64,000 nucleotides of DNA from positions 1,736,001 to 1,800,000 of the forward strand of contig NZ_CP054691.1 in the NCBI RefSeq assembly GCF_013348785.1, given 5' to 3'. Each line of letters starts with the position of its first letter. Position 1 is the first letter of the stretch. This DNA is from Gordonia sp. X0973 (GTDB lineage Bacteria > Actinomycetota > Actinomycetes > Mycobacteriales > Mycobacteriaceae). The translations under genes were made by a program, and so were the position numbers. Below are positions 37,729 through 49,768 of the stretch, in pieces. Under the pieces are notes generated by a model. The model did not search any database. It was not told the origin of the DNA and was given only the letters and a program-made list of their open reading frames with translations.

Positions 37729-38715
37729 CTAGCCGACGGTCGCCGTCTTGATGGTGACCGGCTCCTTCGGCTTGCCGCCGTCGGCGCTCCCGTCGGGCCC
37801 CTTTTCGGTGGGGATCTTCGAGATGGCGTCGAGGGTCTTCATGCCGCTCTCGTCGAGGTGGCCGACGACGGCGAAGTCCGGCGTGAGTTGCGAGTCGGCC
37901 CAGACGATGAAGAACTGGGCGGCCCCGGTGTTGGCGCGTCCGAGCATCGCGTTGTTGGAGTTCGCGATCGCGACGGTGCCGCGGGGGTAGACGACCGGGC
38001 CGGACCCGCCGAGCATTGGGTTGTTCTGCGCGCCGTCGACGGCCTTGAGGTTGGTGGGCGACTCGTCCGGGCTGGTCCAGCCGGGTCCGCCCATGCCGGT
38101 GCCGGTGGGGTCGCCGCACTGCAGCACCTTGAGGTTCTGGCTCCGGGTGAGGCGGTGGCAGTCGGTTCCGTTGTAGTAGCCGGCCTTGACCAGCGACTGG
38201 ATCGCCGCCGAGTTGCACGGTGCCGAGGCGTGATCGAGGGTGATGGGCAGGTCGCCGCGGTTGGTCTGCAGGTTCATCGGCGTGGTCGAGCCGACGGGCC
38301 ACAGGCCGGTCTTGACGTAGCGGTGCGAGCCGGGGAAGGGGAGCGGCACATTCGACGAGGGCTGCGGAGCCGAGCGCTCCTTGGGCACCCCCGCGGCCAG
38401 CGCGTCCATGTACTTGGCCGCCTCGGCGCGCCGCTCCGGCGGCTGCTCGTTGACGATCTTGTCGCGACCCTTGACCGTGTCGGCCAGCGTGTTCTGCGGC
38501 TTGCCCCACTGGCAGGTGACGGTCCCGACGAAGGTGTGGGCGAGCCAGGCGACCGTCAACGCGATCACCAGCGTCACCACGGTCACGATCGACACGGCGA
38601 TGTTGCGGTTGCGGCGACGGCGGGCCCGTTCGCTTTCCAGGCGCGCCTCGAGCTTGCGCTTCGCGGCCGTGCGGCGGTCCTCGTTACTGGTCAATGACTC
38701 GTCACTGCTGGTCAC
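37729..38715 (-). CDS. ppiB: Membrane-anchored cyclophilin-type peptidyl-prolyl isomerase
   Basis: A 328-residue protein with a basic N-terminus, one membrane helix near residues 40-58 ([20 protein letters not shown]), and an extracytoplasmic cyclophilin domain from about residue 140. The domain shows [32 protein letters not shown] and [11 protein letters not shown], so proline isomerisation of exported proteins is likely. It matches Rv2582. The GTG at 38715 has GAGGAG 11 bases upstream. It is divergent from the hydrolase-hisS pair. Confidence 0.9.
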   Translation of the reverse strand: MTSSDESLTSNEDRRTAAKRKLEARLESERARRRRNRNIAVSIVTVVTLVIALTVAWLAHTFVGTVTCQWGKPQNTLADTVKGRDKIVNEQPPERRAEAAKYMDALAAGVPKERSAPQPSSNVPLPFPGSHRYVKTGLWPVGSTTPMNLQTNRGDLPITLDHASAPCNSAAIQSLVKAGYYNGTDCHRLTRSQNLKVLQCGDPTGTGMGGPGWTSPDESPTNLKAVDGAQNNPMLGGSGPVVYPRGTVAIANSNNAMLGRANTGAAQFFIVWADSQLTPDFAVVGHLDESGMKTLDAISKIPTEKGPDGSADGGKPKEPVTIKTATVG

Positions 38716-38828
38716 GTGCGGCAACTCTCCTCGGGAGGGGTCGTAGGTCTTGTGCCATAGTGCCAGCAATCCGTCCCCGGCGGCGACACCGGGTCGGCGG
38801 GCGGCGTCGCGCAGGGCGTGATTTCTGC

Positions 38829-38834
38829 GAGAAT
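38829..38834 (+). promoter_or_regulatory. -10-like element for the hydrolase-hisS operon
   Basis: GAGAAT ends 7 bases before the ATG at 38842, which supports that ATG over the one at 38833. Confidence 0.35.
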
Positions 38835-38841
38835 GGCGATC

Positions 38842-39603
38842 ATGCTGATCACCGGTTTCCCCGCTGGCATGTTCCAGACGAACTGCTACATCGTGTCCGG
38901 CGACGCCGTTGCCGGCGGCTCGGGCGGCGACGCGGTCGTCATCGACCCGGGGCAGGAATCCGCAGCGCAGGTGCAGAAGTTGTGTGCCGAGCACGGGTTG
39001 ACGCCGGTCGCGGTCCTCCTGACCCACGGGCATCTCGACCACACGTGGAACGCCGCCCAGGTGTGCGAGGAGTACGGGATTCCGTGCTACATCCATCCCG
39101 CGGACCGTCCGATGCTCACCGACCCGTCCAAGGGGATCGGCAAGACCCTGGGCGCGGTCGTCGGCGTGTTGACCTTCCACGAGCCGGAGAAGGTCGTCGA
39201 GTTCGGCGACGAGGACGAGGTCGAGTTGGCGGGGCTGAGGTTCTCGGTCGAACTCGCTCCCGGCCATACCCAGGGCTCGGTGCTGCTCGGGCTGGACGTG
39301 CCGCTCGACGATGCCGCCGCGGAGGGCGGTGCCGACGCCGGGTCGGCGCGGGTGGTCTTTTCCGGCGACGTATTGTTCCAGGGGTCGATCGGGCGCACCG
39401 ATCTGCCCGGCGGGGACCACCAGCAGCTGCTGGACTCGATCGCGGCGCGGTTGCTCCCGCTGCCCGACGACACGCTGGTGCTGCCGGGCCATGGGCCGCA
39501 GACGACGATCGGCACCGAACGCGCGAACAACCCGTTTCTGGCCGGTCTCGGCGGGCACGAGGGTGGAGCGCAAGGACCTTCGAAAGGACGTTACGGACTG
39601 TGA
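38842..39603 (+). CDS. Metallo-beta-lactamase-fold hydrolase, glyoxalase II-like (Rv2581c-like)
   Basis: A 253-residue MBL-fold protein with the metal motif [12 protein letters not shown], the downstream metal ligands in [11 protein letters not shown] and FSGDVLF, and the terminal [11 protein letters not shown]. It resembles the hydroxyacylglutathione-hydrolase-like Rv2581c; because Actinobacteria use mycothiol, the thiol ester substrate would differ. An insertion of about 15 residues ([15 protein letters not shown]) lies in the middle. The ATG at 38842 gives the MLITGFPAG start seen in homologues. It is coupled to hisS by a 4-base overlap. Confidence 0.88.
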   Translation: MLITGFPAGMFQTNCYIVSGDAVAGGSGGDAVVIDPGQESAAQVQKLCAEHGLTPVAVLLTHGHLDHTWNAAQVCEEYGIPCYIHPADRPMLTDPSKGIGKTLGAVVGVLTFHEPEKVVEFGDEDEVELAGLRFSVELAPGHTQGSVLLGLDVPLDDAAAEGGADAGSARVVFSGDVLFQGSIGRTDLPGGDHQQLLDSIAARLLPLPDDTLVLPGHGPQTTIGTERANNPFLAGLGGHEGGAQGPSKGRYGL

Positions 39604-40877
39604 GCGAGTTTCAGGCGCCGCGCGGAATCCCGGACTACTACCCGCCGCGCTCGGCCGACTTCACGCGCGTCCGCAACACCCTGACCGCGGCGGCCGCCCT
39701 GGCCGGATACGGCCACATCGAGCTCCCGGTGTTCGAGGACACCGCGCTGTTCGCGCGGGGGGTGGGTGAGTCGACCGACGTCGTCTCGAAGGAGATGTAC
39801 ACCTTCGCCGACCGCGGGGACCGCAGCGTGACGCTGCGCCCGGAGGGGACGGCCGGTGTCATGCGCACGGTGATCCAGCACGGACTGGACCGTGGTCAAC
39901 TCCCGGTGAAGCTCTGCTACAGCGGCCCCTTCTTCCGATACGAGAAGCCGCAGGAGGGGCGTTACCGCCAACTGCAGCAGGTCGGGGTCGAGGCCATCGG
40001 TGTCGACGACCCGGCCATCGACGCCGAGGTCATCGCCGTCGCCGACGAGGGCTTCCGGCGCTTGGGCCTCACCGGCTACCGCCTCGAACTGTCGTCGCTC
40101 GGCACCGCAGCGGACCGTCCCGGCTATCGCAAGCTCCTGCAGGACTTCCTCGACGGACTCGACCTCGACGAGGCGACGCGGGCGCGCGCCGCGATCAACC
40201 CGCTGCGCGTGCTCGACGACAAGCGGCCCGAGGTGCGCGAGATGACCGCGGCGGCGCCGTTGCTCCTCGATCACCTGTCCGAGGAGTCGGCGGAGCATTT
40301 CGCGGCCGTGCGGGAGCACCTGGACCGGTTGGGCGTCGCCTACGTGATCAATCCGCGATTGGTGCGCGGCCTGGACTACTACACCAAGACGACCTTCGAA
40401 TTCGTCCACGACGGTCTCGGCGCCCAGTCGGGGATCGGCGGAGGCGGCCGCTACGACGGCCTGATGCGCCAGCTGGGCGGCAAACAGGACCTGTCCGGAA
40501 TCGGGTTCGGTATCGGCGTGGACCGCACGGTGCTGGCCCTGCGCGCGGAGGGCGTCGCCGAGGAGGAGCCGGCGCGGTGCCGCGTCTTCGGCGTCCCGAT
40601 GGGGGCCGCGGCCAAGAGTGAACTCGTCGTGATCGCCGCCAAGCTGCGGGCGGCGGGCATCGCCGTCGACCTCGCCTACGGCGATCGGGGGATCAAGGGG
40701 GCGATGAAGGCAGCGGACCGGTCCGGCGCCACTTTCGCCCTGGTGCTGGGCGAACGCGAACTCGCCGAGGGCGGCGTCGAAGTCAAGAACCTGACCGACG
40801 GCACCCAGGAGCGGGTGTCGTTGTCGAACGTGGTCGAGGAGATCCGGCTCCTCGTCGCCGAGTCCGAGCGGGCCTGA
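39600..40877 (+). CDS. hisS: Histidyl-tRNA synthetase
   Basis: HisS charges tRNA-His. The 425-residue class II enzyme has [11 protein letters not shown] at the N-terminus, motif 2 [19 protein letters not shown], the histidine-specific [15 protein letters not shown], motif 3 [15 protein letters not shown], and the C-terminal anticodon domain. GTG start with AAAGGA upstream and a GTGA overlap with the hydrolase gene. It converges with the metallopeptidase gene. Confidence 0.96.
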   Translation: MSEFQAPRGIPDYYPPRSADFTRVRNTLTAAAALAGYGHIELPVFEDTALFARGVGESTDVVSKEMYTFADRGDRSVTLRPEGTAGVMRTVIQHGLDRGQLPVKLCYSGPFFRYEKPQEGRYRQLQQVGVEAIGVDDPAIDAEVIAVADEGFRRLGLTGYRLELSSLGTAADRPGYRKLLQDFLDGLDLDEATRARAAINPLRVLDDKRPEVREMTAAAPLLLDHLSEESAEHFAAVREHLDRLGVAYVINPRLVRGLDYYTKTTFEFVHDGLGAQSGIGGGGRYDGLMRQLGGKQDLSGIGFGIGVDRTVLALRAEGVAEEEPARCRVFGVPMGAAAKSELVVIAAKLRAAGIAVDLAYGDRGIKGAMKAADRSGATFALVLGERELAEGGVEVKNLTDGTQERVSLSNVVEEIRLLVAESERA

Positions 40878-40917
40878 CCCGGATCATCCGTCCGAATCGG
40901 CCCGCCCGGCGGCTCGC

Positions 40918-41808
40918 TTACAGCGAATTGGTGGCGAAGGTGTCGCAGCGGCGCGGATCACCGGACTGGTATCCGGTCATGAACCAGCGCGAGCGTTGCT
41001 CGGCCGAGCCGTGGGTCCAACCCTCCGGATTCGAGTGCGAGCCCTGGATCGTGTCGTCGCCGATCGCCTTGGCGGTCTGGATCACCGAGGCGATCTGGTC
41101 CTGGCTGATCGGGGCGAGCATCGCATCCGGTCCCTTGTCCGCGTGCGCCGCCCAGACGCCGGCGAGGCAATCGGCCTGCAGCTCGATCCGCACCGAACCG
41201 TCGTTGCCCATGCGGTTGCCCTTGCGGAGCACCCCGGTCAGGTTCTCCACGTGGTGGCCGTACTCGTGGGCCACAACGTAGCTCTGTGCGAGGGGGCCGT
41301 TGCTGCCGCCCATCCGCTTGAGCGTCGTGAAGAAGGACGGATCGAAGTAGGCGGTCTGGTCGGCCGGGCAGTAGAACGGGCCCATCCCCGACGAGGCCGC
41401 GCCGCAACCGGTGTTCACCGCGCCGCTGAAGATCTTGGTGCGGGGCTCGGTGTAGCCGGGCAGCAGTTTCGCCCACACCTTGTTCACGCTGTCCACGGTG
41501 GCAACGATGCGGCAGATGTCGTCGGAGTTGGCCATCTCGATGGTGCAGTTCTGGATGTGCTGCGCGATCGCGTCGTTGGCCGGGTTCGTTGCCGGACCGA
41601 CGCCGCTGCCGGTCTCGCCCAGGAGGTTACCGGGGTTGACGCCGAGGAACAGGGCGATGAGGGCGATGATCAGACCGGCACCGCCGCCCATCGCGATCCG
41701 CCCGCCGCCGCCACCGCCCATGCCGCCACCGAGGCCGCCCAAACCGCCGCCCGAACCCCCGCTGGAGACCGTCGAGGTGTCGAGCGGGCCGCTGCCTTGG
41801 AAAGTCAT
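40918..41808 (-). CDS. Neutral zinc metallopeptidase (YpfJ family)
   Basis: A 296-residue membrane-tethered peptidase. A Gly-rich N-terminus (about residues 12-45) leads to one membrane helix (GLIIALIALFLGV). The outer domain has the zinc motif AHEYGHHVENLTG and the third-ligand region ELQADCLAGVWAAH, features of the YpfJ/neutral zinc metallopeptidase family (Rv2575 region). The ATG at 41808 has an ACAGGAG site; the open frame further upstream is not used. Cysteines such as NTGCGAAS and FYCPADQ could form disulfides outside the cell. Confidence 0.88.
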   Translation of the reverse strand: MTFQGSGPLDTSTVSSGGSGGGLGGLGGGMGGGGGGRIAMGGGAGLIIALIALFLGVNPGNLLGETGSGVGPATNPANDAIAQHIQNCTIEMANSDDICRIVATVDSVNKVWAKLLPGYTEPRTKIFSGAVNTGCGAASSGMGPFYCPADQTAYFDPSFFTTLKRMGGSNGPLAQSYVVAHEYGHHVENLTGVLRKGNRMGNDGSVRIELQADCLAGVWAAHADKGPDAMLAPISQDQIASVIQTAKAIGDDTIQGSHSNPEGWTHGSAEQRSRWFMTGYQSGDPRRCDTFATNSL

Positions 41809-41918
41809 TGTTCTCCTGTCATTGCAGTCAGTGGATTCCAGCATATTCGGCGCAACGCGCATCGGCGACGTTTCCCCGCGTGTACGACGCCGGACGCGGG
41901 TCGGTGCGGCCGGGGCCG

Positions 41919-41924
41919 TAGACT
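41919..41924 (+). promoter_or_regulatory. -10 element for aspS
   Basis: TAGACT gives an inferred leader of about 67 bases that contains a strong hairpin (41950-41967). Confidence 0.5.
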
Positions 41925-41949
41925 CGGACGTCGATTCGAATTGATTCCG

Positions 41950-41967
41950 CCCGGCCCCGCGGCCGGG
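41950..41967 (+). promoter_or_regulatory. GC hairpin in the aspS leader
   Basis: CCCGGCC pairs with GGCCGGG around CCGC, a perfect 7-base stem, inside the aspS leader and about 20 bases before the GGAGG site. The upstream gene points away, so it is not a terminator for a neighbour. Confidence 0.5.
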
Positions 41968-41997
41968 TGATGGACCACGACCGTTGGAGGGACCCAA

Positions 41998-43827
41998 GTG
42001 CTGCGCACCCATCTCGCAGGATCACTGCGCCGAGAGTCGGCCGGCGAGACCGTCACGGTCGCCGGCTGGGTGGCACGCCGTCGCGACCACGGCGGTGTGG
42101 TGTTCATCGATCTGCGCGACGCCTCCGGCCTGGTCCAGGTCGTCTTCCGCGACGACGCGGTCGCCGCCGCCGCGCACCGCCTGCGCTCGGAGTTCTGCAT
42201 CGCGGTCACCGGCGTGGTGGAGGTGCGCCCGGAGGGGTCGGAGAACCCGAACCTCGCCTCGGGCGCGGTGGAGATCAACGCCGCCCGCCTGGAGGTGCTC
42301 AACGAGTCGGCGCCGCTGCCGTTCCAGCTCGACGAGCAGCCCGGCGAGGAGGTGCGCCTGCGCTACCGCTACCTGGATCTGCGGCGCGACGACCCGGCCG
42401 CGGCGATCCGGCTGCGCTCGGCCGCCAGTGCCGCGGCCCGCGGCGTGTTGTCGGCCAACGACTTCGTCGAGATCGAGACGCCGACGTTGACGCGGTCCAC
42501 CCCGGAGGGCGCCCGTGACTTCCTGGTCCCCGCGCGGTTGCAACCGGGCACGTTCTACGCCCTCCCGCAGAGCCCGCAGCTGTTCAAACAGCTGCTGATG
42601 GTCGCCGGGATGGAGCGCTACTACCAGATCGCGCGCTGCTACCGCGACGAGGATTTCCGCGCCGACCGGCAGCCCGAGTTCACCCAGCTCGACATCGAGA
42701 TGAGTTTCGTCGACGAGGACGACGTCATCGCGCTGGCCGAGCAGATCCTGGTCGCCCTGTGGCGCCTCATCGGCGTCGAGATCACCACGCCGATCCCGCG
42801 GATGACCTATGCGGACGCGTTGCGGCGCTTCGGCTCCGACAAGCCGGACCTGCGGTTCGACCTGGAACTCGTCGAATGCGCCGAGTTCTTCTCCGACACC
42901 CCGTTCCGCGTCTTCCAGGCGCCGTATGTCGGCGCCGTCGTCATGCCGGGCGGTGCCGGGCAGCCGCGTCGCACACTCGACGCCTGGCAGGAGTGGGCCA
43001 AGCAACGCGGCGCGAAGGGGCTCGCCTACGTCCTGGTCGGCGAGGACGGCGAACTCGGCGGGCCGGTCGCCAAGAACCTCTCCGACGCCGAGCGGGCCGG
43101 ATTGGCCGAGCACGTCGGCGCGAAGCCGGGGGATTGCGTGTTCTTCGCCGCCGGACCCGCGAAGGCACAGCGGGCCCTGCTGGGCGCTGCGCGAGTCGAG
43201 ATCGCCACGCGGCTGGGGTTGATCCCCGCCCCGGGCGACGCGGTGGATCCCGCCACGGCCGACTGGGCGTTCACCTGGGTGGTCGACGCGCCGCTGTTCG
43301 AGCCGGCCGACGACGCCACCGCCGCCGGCGACGTCGCCGTCGGATCGGGCAGTTGGACCGCGGTCCACCACGCGTTCACCTCGCCGAAGCCGGAGTCCCT
43401 GGACGACCTCGAGGCCGATCCGGGCGCGGCGCTGGCCTTCGCCTACGACATCGTGTGCAACGGCAACGAGATCGGCGGCGGATCGATCCGCATCCATCGC
43501 CGCGACGTGCAGGAGCGGGTCTTCGCGATCATGGGGATCAGCCACGACGAGGCGCAGGAGAAGTTCGGCTTCCTGCTCGACGCCTTCGCCTTCGGCGCCC
43601 CGCCGCACGGCGGCATCGCCTTCGGGTGGGACCGGATCACCGCGCTCCTGGCCGGCGAGTCGTCGATCCGCGAGGTCATCGCCTTCCCGAAGTCCGGTGG
43701 TGGCGTTGACCCGCTGACCGCCGCGCCTGCCCCGATCACCGCAGCACAGCGCAAGGAGTCGGGCATCGACGCGAAACCGGACGCCCCGAAAGCCGAGTCG
43801 AAGGCTTCGGGGTCGTCAGGGCAGTGA
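41998..43827 (+). CDS. aspS: Aspartyl-tRNA synthetase
   Basis: A 609-residue bacterial-type class II enzyme: an N-terminal OB fold ([21 protein letters not shown]), class II motif 2 with [19 protein letters not shown], a GAD insertion domain, and motif 3 in [16 protein letters not shown]. Actinobacteria often lack AsnRS and use a non-discriminating AspRS that also charges tRNA-Asn, then amidate it; this cannot be decided here. GTG start with TTGGAGGG. The last 35 residues form an Ala/Lys-rich tail. Confidence 0.96.
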   Translation: MLRTHLAGSLRRESAGETVTVAGWVARRRDHGGVVFIDLRDASGLVQVVFRDDAVAAAAHRLRSEFCIAVTGVVEVRPEGSENPNLASGAVEINAARLEVLNESAPLPFQLDEQPGEEVRLRYRYLDLRRDDPAAAIRLRSAASAAARGVLSANDFVEIETPTLTRSTPEGARDFLVPARLQPGTFYALPQSPQLFKQLLMVAGMERYYQIARCYRDEDFRADRQPEFTQLDIEMSFVDEDDVIALAEQILVALWRLIGVEITTPIPRMTYADALRRFGSDKPDLRFDLELVECAEFFSDTPFRVFQAPYVGAVVMPGGAGQPRRTLDAWQEWAKQRGAKGLAYVLVGEDGELGGPVAKNLSDAERAGLAEHVGAKPGDCVFFAAGPAKAQRALLGAARVEIATRLGLIPAPGDAVDPATADWAFTWVVDAPLFEPADDATAAGDVAVGSGSWTAVHHAFTSPKPESLDDLEADPGAALAFAYDIVCNGNEIGGGSIRIHRRDVQERVFAIMGISHDEAQEKFGFLLDAFAFGAPPHGGIAFGWDRITALLAGESSIREVIAFPKSGGGVDPLTAAPAPITAAQRKESGIDAKPDAPKAESKASGSSGQ

Positions 43828-43846
43828 CGCGAGCAGGTATCGCGGG

Positions 43847-43852
43847 TACGTT
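43847..43852 (+). promoter_or_regulatory. -10-like element for the phosphotransferase gene
   Basis: TACGTT lies 9 bases before the ATG at 43862. This is slightly longer than the usual leaderless spacing. Confidence 0.3.
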
Positions 43853-43861
43853 GGATGCATC

Positions 43862-45028
43862 ATGACGGCCATCGTTGAAAGTCCGATCGACGGCGCATTG
43901 ACCACCGCGGAGAGCGTGCTGTCGGCGCGAGCCGGAACACCGGTGGCACTGTCGGACCCCGAGGATCTGGGGGGCAGTGGGCGCAGCATCGTCGTGCGCG
44001 CGCGGGTCTCGAAGAACCCGGTTTCCACGCACCGCACCCTGGTGATCAAATCGCTTGGCGCCGAAGACGATCCGGAATCCTTCCATCGCGAGGTGGCCGC
44101 GTATCAGTACGCGACGGCGCTTCCGAGCGAGAGCCGTCCCGGACCGCAGCTGATCGCGCACGACCCGGTTCGGCGCGTCATCGTGCTGTCCGACCTGGGC
44201 ACCGGGGCGGCGATGACCGACCTGCTCGGGGGCACCGACACCGAAGAGGTGTCGCGCGCCGTCAGCGCCTGGGGGCAGGCGCTGGGCCGCATGCACGCGG
44301 CCACCGTCGGCGGTGAAGAGGACTTCAACGCGCTGCTGCGCCGATCGCACGCCCGCTCCTTCGAAGGCGTGCCGACCCGGTGGGCCAAGCGGGTCGTCGC
44401 CGAACTTCCCGGCGTGGCGCGGTCCCTGCGCGTCGAGGTGCCCGAATCGGTGTCCCACCGGTTGGCGACCGCCGTCGGACTGTTCGCCGAGGGGGAGTTC
44501 CGCGCGTTCAGCCCCTCCGACGTCGGGCCGGAGAACATTCTGATCAACGCCGACGGCGTCCGGTTCATGGACTACGAGTGGGGCGGATTCCGCGACGCGG
44601 TGCTCGACGTCGCCTACGGCCTGGTCACCTTCGGTGAACACCTCGGTCCGCGTTCGGCCGCGGTGCGCGCCGAGTTGGAGACCGCACTGGTCGACGCCTG
44701 GCGCTCGGAGGCCGAGTCGATGTGGCCGGCGCTGGGCGACGACCGCGCCGTCGCCGACCTCATCGCGTCCGCGCGACTGCTGTGGGTGTGGTGCTCGACC
44801 GTCGTATTCGTCGGTGCCTCCGACAGCGGGCCGACCGATGCCGCCGAGGAGAGCATGCTCTCCCACGACTGGGCGATCACCACGGCCGATCCGGTGGTGG
44901 CCTGCCAGCGATGGGACGAACTCGCCGTCGCGAGCGAGCGCCTGGCCGGCGACAACCCGCGGATGGCCGAGCTGGCCGCGTTCAGCGGAGCATTCGCCGC
45001 GGCGCTGCGGCGGGACTGGCTCTCCTAG
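43862..45028 (+). CDS. Aminoglycoside phosphotransferase-like kinase-fold protein
   Basis: A 388-residue protein with the APH/choline-kinase fold. The N-lobe has LVIKSLGAEDDPESFHREVAAY, and the catalytic loop and metal motif appear as FSPSDVGPENILIN and RFMDYEWGGFRDAVLDVA. The usual His-Gly-Asp of the catalytic loop reads Pro-Ser-Asp, so the base Asp and Asn are kept but the His is not. The substrate is unknown, and drug resistance should not be assumed from the family name. It sits between aspS and rarA with short gaps. Confidence 0.78.
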   Translation: MTAIVESPIDGALTTAESVLSARAGTPVALSDPEDLGGSGRSIVVRARVSKNPVSTHRTLVIKSLGAEDDPESFHREVAAYQYATALPSESRPGPQLIAHDPVRRVIVLSDLGTGAAMTDLLGGTDTEEVSRAVSAWGQALGRMHAATVGGEEDFNALLRRSHARSFEGVPTRWAKRVVAELPGVARSLRVEVPESVSHRLATAVGLFAEGEFRAFSPSDVGPENILINADGVRFMDYEWGGFRDAVLDVAYGLVTFGEHLGPRSAAVRAELETALVDAWRSEAESMWPALGDDRAVADLIASARLLWVWCSTVVFVGASDSGPTDAAEESMLSHDWAITTADPVVACQRWDELAVASERLAGDNPRMAELAAFSGAFAAALRRDWLS

Positions 45029-45040
45029 CGCGCCCAGACG

Positions 45041-46417
45041 ATGGACCACCTGTTCGAGTCGGAGACCGAGGCGTCGCAACACGCCCCGCCCGCGCCCGCT
45101 GCCTCCGCACCGCTGGCGGTGCGGATGCGGCCGCAGACCCTCGACGACGTCGTCGGCCAGGAACACCTGCTGCGGCCCGGCTCGCCGCTGCACCGGCTGG
45201 TCGAGGGCTCCGGGGCGGCGTCGGTGCTGCTCTACGGACCGCCCGGCACCGGCAAGACGACGATGGCCTCGTTGATCTCCCGCGCCACCGGCGGACGGTT
45301 CGAGGCGCTCTCGGCGCTCTCGGCCGGTGTGAAGGAGGTGCGGGCCGTCATCGACCTGGCCCGTCGCCGTTTGATCGCCGGTGAGCAGACCGTGCTGTTC
45401 ATCGACGAGGTCCACCGGTTCTCCAAGAACCAGCAGGACGCCCTGCTCGACGCGGTGGAGAACCGGATCGTCCTGTTGGTCGCGGCCACCACGGAGAACC
45501 CGTCGTTCTCGGTGGTCGCGCCGTTGCTGTCGCGATCGTTGGTCCTGGCCCTGCAGCCGCTGTCGGAGGCGGAGATCGGCACGGTCATCGACCGGGCGGT
45601 CGCCGCACCGCAGGGCTTGGCGGGCCGGGTGCGCCTCGACGATCAGGCGCGCGACCACTTGATCGCCGTGGCCGGCGGGGATGCGCGCCGCGCCCTCACC
45701 GCGTTGGAGGCGGCTGCCGCCGGGGTCCTCGCGGGCATGCCGTCGGAAGTGTCGGACGAGCCGGATGCCGAGCCCGCCGCACTGCGGGTCGCCGACGTCG
45801 AGGCGGCGATCGACCAGGCCGCGGTGCGCTACGACCGGGACGGCGATCAGCACTATGACGTCGTCAGTGCGTTCATCAAGTCCATCCGCGGCTCCGACGT
45901 GGATGCCGCGCTGCACTATCTCGCGCGGATGATCACCGCGGGGGAGGACCCCCGGTTCATCGCGCGGCGGTTGATGATCCACGCCAGCGAGGACATCGGG
46001 ATGGCCGATCCCACCGCGCTGACGGCGGCGGTGAACGCCGCCCAGGTCGTCGCGCTGGTCGGCCTGCCCGAGGCGAGACTCGCCCTGGCGCAGGCGACCA
46101 TCCACCTGGCGACCGCGCCGAAGTCCAACGGGGTCGTGGCCGCCATCGGGGCGGCGATGGCCGACATCTCCGCCGGTCGGATCGGGTCGGTGCCGTCACA
46201 TCTGCGCGACGGACACTATGCGGGCGCCAAGGATCTCGGCCACGCGGTCGGCTACCGGTATCCGCACGACGACCCGGACGGGGTGGTGGCCCAGCAGTAT
46301 CCGCCCGACGAGTTGGTGGGCGTCGACTATTACGCGCCGACCGGCCGCGGCACCGAACAGCAGCTGTCGGCCCGGGTGCCCCGCCTGCGGGCGATCATCC
46401 GCCGCCTGCGCCCCTGA
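45041..46417 (+). CDS. rarA: Replication-associated recombination ATPase RarA/MgsA
   Basis: A 458-residue AAA+ clamp-loader-like ATPase acting at stalled forks. It has an N-terminal [17 protein letters not shown], Walker [14 protein letters not shown], Walker [20 protein letters not shown], sensor 1 AATTENPSF, and the C-terminal tetramerisation part with [10 protein letters not shown] and [18 protein letters not shown]. It matches Rv2559c. The ATG follows the kinase gene by 12 bases with no clear ribosome binding site. Confidence 0.94.
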   Translation: MDHLFESETEASQHAPPAPAASAPLAVRMRPQTLDDVVGQEHLLRPGSPLHRLVEGSGAASVLLYGPPGTGKTTMASLISRATGGRFEALSALSAGVKEVRAVIDLARRRLIAGEQTVLFIDEVHRFSKNQQDALLDAVENRIVLLVAATTENPSFSVVAPLLSRSLVLALQPLSEAEIGTVIDRAVAAPQGLAGRVRLDDQARDHLIAVAGGDARRALTALEAAAAGVLAGMPSEVSDEPDAEPAALRVADVEAAIDQAAVRYDRDGDQHYDVVSAFIKSIRGSDVDAALHYLARMITAGEDPRFIARRLMIHASEDIGMADPTALTAAVNAAQVVALVGLPEARLALAQATIHLATAPKSNGVVAAIGAAMADISAGRIGSVPSHLRDGHYAGAKDLGHAVGYRYPHDDPDGVVAQQYPPDELVGVDYYAPTGRGTEQQLSARVPRLRAIIRRLRP

Positions 46418-46427
46418 TCGCCGCCGC

Positions 46428-46433
46428 TAGACT
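46428..46433 (+). promoter_or_regulatory. -10 element for alaS
   Basis: TAGACT, 11 bases after the rarA stop. Transcription would begin around 46440, right at the foot of the next hairpin. Confidence 0.5.
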
Positions 46434-46440
46434 TGATCCC

Positions 46441-46459
46441 CGGGGTCGCGCCGACCCCG
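46441..46459 (+). promoter_or_regulatory. Hairpin at the 5' end of the alaS transcript
   Basis: CGGGGTCG and CGACCCCG form a perfect 8-base stem with a CGC loop. If the -10 call is right, the alaS RNA starts with this stem. It could also end the rarA transcript. Confidence 0.5.
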
Positions 46460-46493
46460 AGTTCCGCTCCGCCCGACGAAGGACACCCCAGCA

Positions 46494-49186
<2,693 letters not shown>

Positions 49187-49187
<1 letters not shown>

Positions 49188-49642
49188 TGGCGCACCCGGG
49201 CGGGCGCAGAATCGGGATCGATGTCGGCACCGTCCGCGTCGGGGTCGCGGTCTGCGATCCCGACGGCATCCTGGCCACGCCGGTCGAGACGGTGGCCCGC
49301 GCGGGCAAAGGGGGACGCCCGAGCAGCGCCGACGACGAGGCGGCCATCGCCCGGCTCGCCGATCTGGTGGCCGAGTACGAGGCGGTCGCCGTGATCGTCG
49401 GACTGCCGCGCGATCTGCGCGGGGAGGAGGCGCTCGCCGCGCAGGCGGTCCGCGCATTCGCCGACAAACTCGCACGCGCGATCGCTCCGGTGCCGCTCGA
49501 GTTCGTCGACGAACGCATGACGACGGTCGCCGCCAGCCGGTCCCTGCGCGCGGCGGGGCGGGATTCACGCGGCGCGCGCGGTGTCATAGATCAAGCCGCG
49601 GCGGTGGCGATTCTGCAAGGATGGTTGGATGGCGTCCGGTAG
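49187..49642 (+). CDS. ruvX: Putative pre-16S rRNA nuclease / Holliday junction resolvase-like protein
   Basis: A 151-residue YqgF-family protein of RNase H fold with [31 protein letters not shown] and [15 protein letters not shown]. The family member YqgF processes the 5' end of 16S rRNA; a recombination role has also been suggested. It starts one base inside the alaS stop and precedes mltG, the order of Rv2555c-Rv2553c. Confidence 0.93.
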
Positions 49643-49768
49643 TCGCCGGATCAGACATAGGTGAGCAGTCGCGGCCGACCGAGTGAAAGTGCGGCGGCCG
49701 CACCCGGCGGTGAGGTGCCTAGCGCCGGGGAATCAGGCAAATCGGGCGTGACGGAAGGAGATGGGTGC

